From NCBI GenBank assembly GCA_020719045.1, contig DYQY01000012.1, positions 1-31,251 on the forward strand: a DNA stretch of 31,251 bases. Direction: 5' to 3'. Both the position numbers and the translations under genes were made by a program. Of the stretch, positions 1-9,000 are shown piece after piece; positions within the stretch are counted from its first letter, which is position 1; the number at the start of each line of letters is the position of its first letter. The DNA comes from Candidatus Termititenax sp. (GTDB taxonomy: Bacteria; Margulisbacteria; Riflemargulisbacteria; GWF2-35-9; DYQY01). A model generated the notes under the pieces. That model ran no database searches and was not told where the DNA came from. It saw nothing but the letters and a program-made list of their open reading frames with translations.

Positions 1-3000
1 CATCTAATGTTAATGGAGTTGTAGATTTACAAGAAGGTAGACATGTTGGTGAAGGTAATGTTGGAATAACCTGGCCAAACACAGATAATTTAACATTAAG
101 AGGACAAGGGGCTGAATTATCAGTGTTAGATGCTGAGCAAGTAACAAGGCATATATTGGTTACACAGGCTGTTGGCTTGAGGCTTGAGGCTATAGCCTTA
201 ATAAACGGTCGTGTAAGTAACGATACTGTAGCCTATAACGGTGGAGCTATTTGGATGAATGTAAGTGCAAGACTGACGATGGATAGTTGTATTGTTAGTG
301 GGAATACAGGATACAACGGTGGTGCTTTTTATACTTTTTATAACGGTATAATAATTATTAATAATTCAGAGATACATAATAATATTGCTGCAAACACAGG
401 AGGTGCATTTTATAATGCACAAGCGTCCTTAACAAATTGCCGTTTATATTATAACAGCGCTTTTTCTGGTGGTGGTTTTGCTTATGGAACAAACATTTTA
501 ACAAACAGCAGTGTATATAAAAACAGTGCCATTACTGGTGGTGCTTTTACTCATGGCACAAATACCTTAATAAATGTGCTTGCCTATAATAATAGTGCTA
601 CAAATGGTTCAATTTTTAGAAGAGGAGATAGTAAGTTAGTTAATTGTACAATAGTATCCAACAGCGGAGATACCTATTATGATGATAGTGCAAGCGCTGG
701 AACTGATGGTGAATTAGAAGCATATAACACTATATTTGTTGGAGATTTCAACGGTGGGGGAGATTCAAATTTCAATACATGTACAGTAAATAACAGCATT
801 TTTACCGATACTGCGCTTCCAGAACAATATTGGATAGCTAATCAGGTAATAACTGGGGCAGTTACTGCCGATTTATTTATGAATTATGAGTTAGGAGATT
901 ATAGTTTAAGGTACGATAGTAAGGCAGTTAATTTTGGTTCTATTAATCTATGGAATGCTAATTCTAATAACATAACTACAGATATTCTTGGTGGTGCAAG
1001 AATGGTAGATGTATCAATAGATGCTGGTTGTTATGAGTTTGTTGGACTAACGGTAATAACACCATCATTTATGATTTTATACGATTTAGATAGTATTAAT
1101 AATAAGTATGCTAATGATAAAAAGGTTGGAGTGCAAATCGATGCAGACAGTAGAGCAGGTTACTGGCTATTAACAGAAGAAGCAGTAACTCCATCAGTAA
1201 CAAATAACCTATGGTCAACAGTGAGACCAGCAACTTTTATCTTTAAGAACACAGTTAATGAACTTAAGACAGTTTATCTATGGACAAAGAATTGGTATGG
1301 TCAGATAGTTAATAGCGTTGTTGTAGCTACAATTAATTATGATACAACAATGCCTGCAATATCATCAGTTCAACTCTTAAACTCTTCAACTCATCAACTA
1401 GGCAATGGTGAAGCTATCAACAGAGTAGGGACATATAATGTAACTTTCAATATGGGTGAAGAATTAGTGCTTACTCCAGAGATAACGTTAGTTTACAACT
1501 CTTCACTTTTCACTGTTCACCCATCACTAATAAGAGTTAACGGCTCCACATATACAAGTGAGATATATGTTAGCGCTAACTGGTTGCCAGTGTCTTATAA
1601 TTGGAGTTTAAGTGCAATAGATAATGCGGGGAATGTAGTTAATGATACTCAAAGTACTTTAGGGTTTACACTAAAGACTACAGCGAAGATTTCCTCTAAG
1701 AATTATTTTACAATCCAACATGCTTTAAATAGTGCCAATATAGGCGAGATTGTTGATGTTCAGGCAGGAACTCATGTTGGAGCAGGCAATGTTGGAATAA
1801 CTTGGCCAAATGTAAACAATATAACTTTACGCGGAGTAAGTTCAGTAGATACCATTCTTGATGCAGAACATGTGACTAGACATATTTTAGTTACTCAGTC
1901 TTTAGTTTTTAACCTTTCGTCTTTAACCTTAATTAATGGAAAGGTTGGAAGAGGTTCGGCATATGGAGAACCAACTGAAAATGGAGGATGCATTTATATA
2001 GGAAGTGTTTCATATGTAACTATTAATTTATTAGATGTTATTTTGAGTGGTAACACTGCTTATACAGGTGGTGGGTTTTATAAAGCTAACGATAGTTATC
2101 GTGTGAGTTTTATTAGGTCCAGTATGTTTGGTCATTCCGTTGAGAATCACCCCGCTGGGGGAGGTTCAATTGTTTATAATGGCAATGTTTATTTGAAAGA
2201 TTCTTTAGTTCAGAATAATGGTTTTAGTCGGGGCGTAGGTGGTTTTGCTTATACTGCTAGCTTTGAAGCCGATAATACTGTTTTTGTTAATAATAGATTC
2301 CAATACGGTTTTATGAACACAGTTGGGGTTGTTAGTATGAACAATTGTTTAATAAGTGGTAATTATGCTACCGATGGAGCAGTTTTTAGGGGACCATCAT
2401 CTGGTAGTGTAAAAAATTCAATCATTATTAATAACACAGCTTCTTTTAGAGGGGGTGTAAGGTGCGACTATTGGTCAAATCAGATTATGAGATTTATTAA
2501 TGTACTAATGAAAGGTAATCGCTCTCTCCAAGCTTCTGGTAGGTCTGGAGCTGTTTTTAGTTTAGGTAATAATATACTTGTTAACTGTACGCTTATTGAT
2601 AACTTGCCTTATGCAGTAGATTCATACTTTTATGATAATGGCGACTATTCTATGAGAGGTTTAGAAATATATAACTCGATTATTGTTGGAAAATTTGCTG
2701 GTGATTTAGACCAATATTATAATGTTGTTACAGCAAATAATTCTATTTTCACTGATACAAATTTACCAGAAGCAACTTGGCATGCAGAGAATATAATAAC
2801 TGGAGCAGTAACAGCTGATTTATTCATGGATTATGCAAATAGTGATTATCGTCTCAAGTATAATAGTAAAGCGGTAAACTTTGGTTCAAACGCATTATGG
2901 AATGCAAATTCAAATAATATTACCACAGACTATACCTCTAGCCCTCGAATCATCGATACCTCTATTGATGCTGGCTGTTATGAGTTCCAGAAGCTTACAA

Positions 3001-6000
3001 CACTTAAACCAGAGTTCTATTTATATGATTTAAGAACAGGTTCAAGACGTTATATGACACAACAAGAAGTTGGTGTCAGTATTAGTGGCGATAACATCGC
3101 TACCCATTGGTACCTGTCCGAGTCGTCTGCAACCCCCGCTGTGGGCGACCTGGGCTGGGCGGTAGGACGTCCAGTCGCTTATAGATTTGTAAGTAAAGTA
3201 AACGAGAAGAAGAATGTTTATATGTGGACAAAAGATGAGTTTAGTAGAGTTATCAAGGTTAGTTCAGATGTTTCCTTTGAAGGAGTAACCTTAGACAGCG
3301 TAGCGCCATTTATTGCGATTATTACTTTTGATAAGAAACCTTATATAAACTCAAATGCAACAGTAAATGTGACATTTAGTTATAATGAGGCACTTGCAAT
3401 TACTCCAAGTATCGTGCTTATAAAATATGGCCAATCAATTGTAAACATTACTCTCAATAATTTAGTTAAAGTTGATGAGTATTCTTATTCAACTCAAATA
3501 ATTGTAACTGCTGGTGTAACAGATGGCGTATTCGTTATTTCAAGTACTGCAACAGATAATGCTGGATTTGTTGGAACTGGAAATGCTGATACAGCTGTAA
3601 TTGTTATCGATAGAGTAGCAAATATGCCAAAAAACTTTGCAATCTATGACTTAGATGATGGGGCAAGCATTGAGACTGGTGATAGAGTAGTTGGAGTTAG
3701 ATATGATTATGACTCCGACCATGTAGCATGGATAATAGGTGAAGGATTAACTTATGCAAATAAACCACAAAGTAACAGTGAATTGTGGAGTGTTAGAAGA
3801 CCAAGAGAGTATACAATTAAGGATTATGCTTTTGGTGATAAGACAGTTTATCTTTGGGTTAAAGATAATGCTGGTAATGTTTCAGATATTCCAGTAGTTG
3901 ATGGAATAGAGTATAAACCAAAAGGTTTTACAACTAGAGATTACCTCGTGGTTGATATTCCTAATACATATATGCCTGCTGGCGAATTTACAATAACAGT
4001 TAATTTTGATGATGCTGGAGTTGTAACTCCTGAGGTTTGGATGATCCTTTCAAATAATACCATGTTGTCTTTAAATTTCTTTGCTGTTACGTATAGCAGT
4101 GAGCTTGGAACAAGCTATCTGGCAACAATGAATATCCCAACAGATAATAGCTATGATGGTCAGAGTAAGTTTGAACTTAGAGCAACTAAATCTAATGGCA
4201 TTGAACTTGAGTATATTGGCATTGCATATATTGGCATCGGCGGGGATAGGGATTTCGTGATTGATACTTATATTGAGAATCCAATTAGCTTAGACTTAAA
4301 GGATAAGGACGAGTTAAGTTTAGAGGCTTCATATACAAATGACTTTATAGTTAATGTGTATATGAAATATAACGTAGATCATTCTGAATGGTTGATAGGT
4401 GAGGAATTAGTGTCGCAACCATTAGCATCTGACGTTCGTTGGATAAATGTTCAGCCAGCGGAATATATGTTTTCAGATATGATCAGAGGCAGAAAAATAA
4501 TCTATGTTTGGGCAAAAGACAAAGCAGGAAATATTTCTGAAGAGCCAGCAACGAAGACAATTCTTTATATGCCAGAAAGACATGATAAAGCCTATGTTGG
4601 TGTTTATCCAGAAAGAATCTATATGTCCAATGGTACATTCAATGTAACAGTGAATGTGCTTGAGGGTGATTCGTCAACGCCAGATGTTTGGTTATATCTA
4701 GATGCACTTGATACAAGAATTACTTTAAATATTATTAGCAAAACAGTTGATTTGGCTGATGGTGCATTCTTTAACACACAACTGTTTATTAATTCTGCAA
4801 ATAACTATGATGGAAATGCTCACTTTGAGGTATTGGTAACTAATAGTAGTGGTACTGTAATTAAATTCTTGAGTTACAACTATGCTGTAATGGACGGATA
4901 TCCAGATGTGGTTATCGATACTTTGATTACTACATCAAGGTTTGAAATGTTTGATGCTGATACAAATAGAACTGATTATACAAATGATTTAGCTGTAAGT
5001 CTCAGGATTAGTAATGATTCTGATGTTATCAGTTGGTTGATAGGTGAGACTGCAATAGCTAAGCCAACCTTGAGTGATGCTCGTTGGCAAGATGCAGTTC
5101 CTGCCTTATATGTATTTAAGAGTGTTATAGAAGCAGAGAATACAGTATATTTATGGGTAAAGGATAGGGCTGATAATATTTCATTAACCTCTGCATCAAA
5201 ATCAATAGTCTATGATATTACTGCTCCAGCTGTTTCATTCTATGAACTATGGAATAGACAGATTAGCAGCAATTATTTAGTTACATTAGAAGTTAATGAA
5301 AATATCGATAATATGCCAAGGCTGATCTACTCAATTAATGGTGGTGTTACATCAGGAGTAGTTGAATTAAATAAGATTAATAGTAATGTTTGGACTGGAG
5401 TAATTGAAGCTTCTTCATATTTTATTAATACAATTAACTGGGCTGTTGTTGTTACAGATAATGCTGGTAACGAGCAGACTCAATTCTTCAGAAGATACGA
5501 TGCTTCCGACAGATGGTATGATAGTTCAGGAATTTTAAGAATTGATACTATTAATGACTATATGGATGCTGGTCAGCATAGAGTAAGTTTGAATGTTAGC
5601 GTTGATAAAGTATTAATAGATACTCCTAATATTATGATTAGACATTTATCATCTAACACATTAATCGTGTTAACTGTTGATAGTGTAAGTATAAATAATT
5701 TTGGAGTATTTTATGGTTTCACAGTGAATGTTCCTACCAGTGGATTGTTGGATGGGACTATTAATTTTGAGATAACAGTTACTTCTGATAGTGATTATGT
5801 TTTAAGAGTTACTTCTGATGATAGTATCTATTTTGATAGTAGCATTTCTGTGCCACGAATAACGTTCTATGATAGAGTCACGGGAATTGAGCGTTTTGTG
5901 AAAGGTATTCATCCATATGTAGAGATTAGCTCTGATTTAGATGTTATTGGGTGGCTAATAGCTGAACAAGCAGCAACACCATCGATATTATCACCTGCGT

Positions 6001-9000
6001 GGAAAACAGATAAGCCAACAACTTATTTGTTAGAAAATGATAGGGAAGAAGATAAAACAATATATCTGTGGGTAAAAGATAGAGCTGGTAACTTAATAGG
6101 GGCAACATCAAGTGTTGTATACGATGCGTCAGTTCCTTCCTTGTCATCAATTCAACTCATCAACTCATCAACCCTTCTACCTATAAACAGTGTCGAAGAC
6201 ACTTACTATTTAAAGGTTGGAACATATAATGTGACTTATAACTTCAATGAAGAAATGATTATTACTCCTACTGTAACTATTGGAAACGGAATAGCCTCCC
6301 TCATTGAGGGAGGTGTCTTGACCAAAGGGCAAGACGGAGGGAGTTATTATCTACAATATGTTATCACTTATGGAACAACAGAGGGTACATATAATGTTTA
6401 CTATAGCGCAACAGACAACGCGGCAAACGCTTCAACCCTTCAACTCTTCAACTCTGCCTTAGTAGTTGATTTACAAAAGCCAACTGTTAACTTGGAGATA
6501 CTAGATGTAGATACTCTCAGTGCTCTGTATACAAATAGTGTAAACGTTAGATTGAGTATAAATGTTACAGAGCCTGTTCAGTTCTATGTCACAGAAAACC
6601 TTGGATTTGAGTATTCAACTTCTCACTTCTCACTTTTCACTTCTCACGAACCAATAACTTACGATTTCTCTACGTTGGTTGCAGAGTCTAAGTCGTTAAA
6701 GTTATTGGTTATGGATAGAGCTGGAAATATTGGAAGCAGGAATTCAAGTATCTTGTTTGATAATGTTGCACCAACAGCAATGATAGAAATTGTTAGTACA
6801 GGTGATAATCTTGTTGAGGGTGAATATATTGTTACGGTTCATGTTAGAGAAAATGGAAGTGGATTATCTGGTACTCCTAACATCGTATTTGTTCCAAGCA
6901 GAACATCATCCATTCCACTCACTCTTCACGCTTCACCATTCACTGGAATTTATACCAGCACCCTGGATATAAATTCCTTTACTGGCGACGGATTAGCTTC
7001 ATTTGTTATTTCAGCAGTTGATAATGCTGGTAATTCTTCTGATAGGTTAAGCTGCTTAGTTTACTTTAATGGTGAGATTACATCTAATGTGTATATAAGT
7101 ACAAATATAAAATTGCCAGGACTAGAGGTGTTCGATATTGACACCTTAAGTACAAGAAACGTAAATGACCAAACAGTCGGAGTTAGGATAACAAATGATA
7201 GCAGGGCTACTGGCTGGTTAATTAAAGAAGATTCCAGGAATCCAGAAGCCATTGATCCACTTTGGCAGAATGTAAGAATCAATGTATTTAACTTGAGAAC
7301 GAAGATTAATGGTGTTAGGTCATTATATTTATGGTTAAAAGATGATGAAGGTAGGGTTGTAACGTCACCAGTAGTTGCAATGTTTAACTTTGATAATGTG
7401 AATCCTTCAATAATAAGTGCAGAAGTAACTAGATTTAGTGGCGAGGTAGTAAGTGCAATAAATGGATCTTCATATATAAAGGTAGGAACATATAATATTA
7501 CAATTGATTTTAATGAAGAGTTGCTATCTACACCAACAGTCTGGATTGAACATATAACTGAGTTTGAGGTTTATGATTTAGTTGTTACTAGGGAATCAAA
7601 TTCCAGATACTCAGCAGGCTTTTTTATATCGTCTAGTACAATAGAAGGAACATACAATATTTATTTTAGTGCCACCGACAATGCAGGTAACACTGTTCAC
7701 GGTTCACTGTTCACTTCTCACCTAATAGTGGATACAACAAAACCGACTGTGAATTTAGAGATATTAGATCTGTATACATTAAGCAATAGCTATACAAATA
7801 GTAGAAATGTAGCCCTAAGCATAAATGTAGTGGAAGCTAATATGTTTGGGTACTATGTAACAGAGAACTTAGGGTTTGAGTATTTAGCTTCTCACTTCTC
7901 ACTTCTCACTTCTCACGAACCAATAACTTATAACTTTTCTACGACAGAAGCAGAACATAAGAGCTTAAAGTTATTAGTTATTGATTTAGCTGGAAATATT
8001 AGCTCAACAAATGCAAGTATCATATTAGATGATGTTATTCCAACTGCGACAGTAGTGTTCTCAGTTTCTCCTGATAACGTGGATGTCGGTGCGTACAGAT
8101 TAACCTTAAATGTAACAGGCATATTTAGTGGACTAGCTTCAACGCCTAGCTTATTGTTTGTTCCAAACAACAAACCATCAATCCCATTAACTCTTCAACT
8201 TTTAAACTCATCAACTTATCAATCAACACTGGATATAGATTCCTATACAGGAGACGGAGCTGGTTATTTTAGATTATTCGCTACAGATAATGCGTTGAAC
8301 GTAGCAAATAGTATTAATTGTGTGGTTTCTTATAGTGGGGTAACTACTTTTGGTATTATCATTAATACAACGGTTAAGACCCCTAGTTTCAATGCATATG
8401 ATTTTGAGTTGGGTGAATTATCAGAATTCACTAATGATAATATTTTGAAAGTAACTATCTCTGCTGATGAACAAGCTTATGCCTGGATGATTACAGAGGT
8501 ATACTCTTCAGCTCCATCAGCATCTAGCACACTTTGGTTAGATAGTAGACCAGTACAGTATAGATTATTAAGCAATCTAAATGAAATGAAGACCTTGTAC
8601 TTATGGATAAAGAATGCGAACGGATACATTAACAGTGTTCCAGCGATAGTAACGGTTAACTATGATAGCGTTAACCCATTGTTAGTTAGTAAAGTGATAA
8701 CAAGAGTGACTGGCGATGAAGTGAATGTAATCGATAACCACACATATTTGAGAGCAAGTACTTATAATGTTACATTTAACTTTAGTGAGTTTATTCAAAT
8801 TACTCCAGAGGTAAGGATTGTAGGTAGCGCAGAAGTCTTTGAACTTGGCCAAACACTGTCATTAGTTAGAGTTAGTTCTGGAGTTTATACTACTGAATAC
8901 GTTGTAACCGCTGGAATGATGGAATCTACATACAATATATATTATACCGTAACCGATAATGCTGGGAATTTAACCTATAGACAATTATTCCCAGCTAATG

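Noticed and set aside
6614-7917. CRISPR array or slipped-strand microsatellite at the TTCTCAC runs
   Set aside because: Repeats are 7 bases with no spacers, far too short for CRISPR. Phase variation by slippage is possible in principle, but each array has only 3-5 units.
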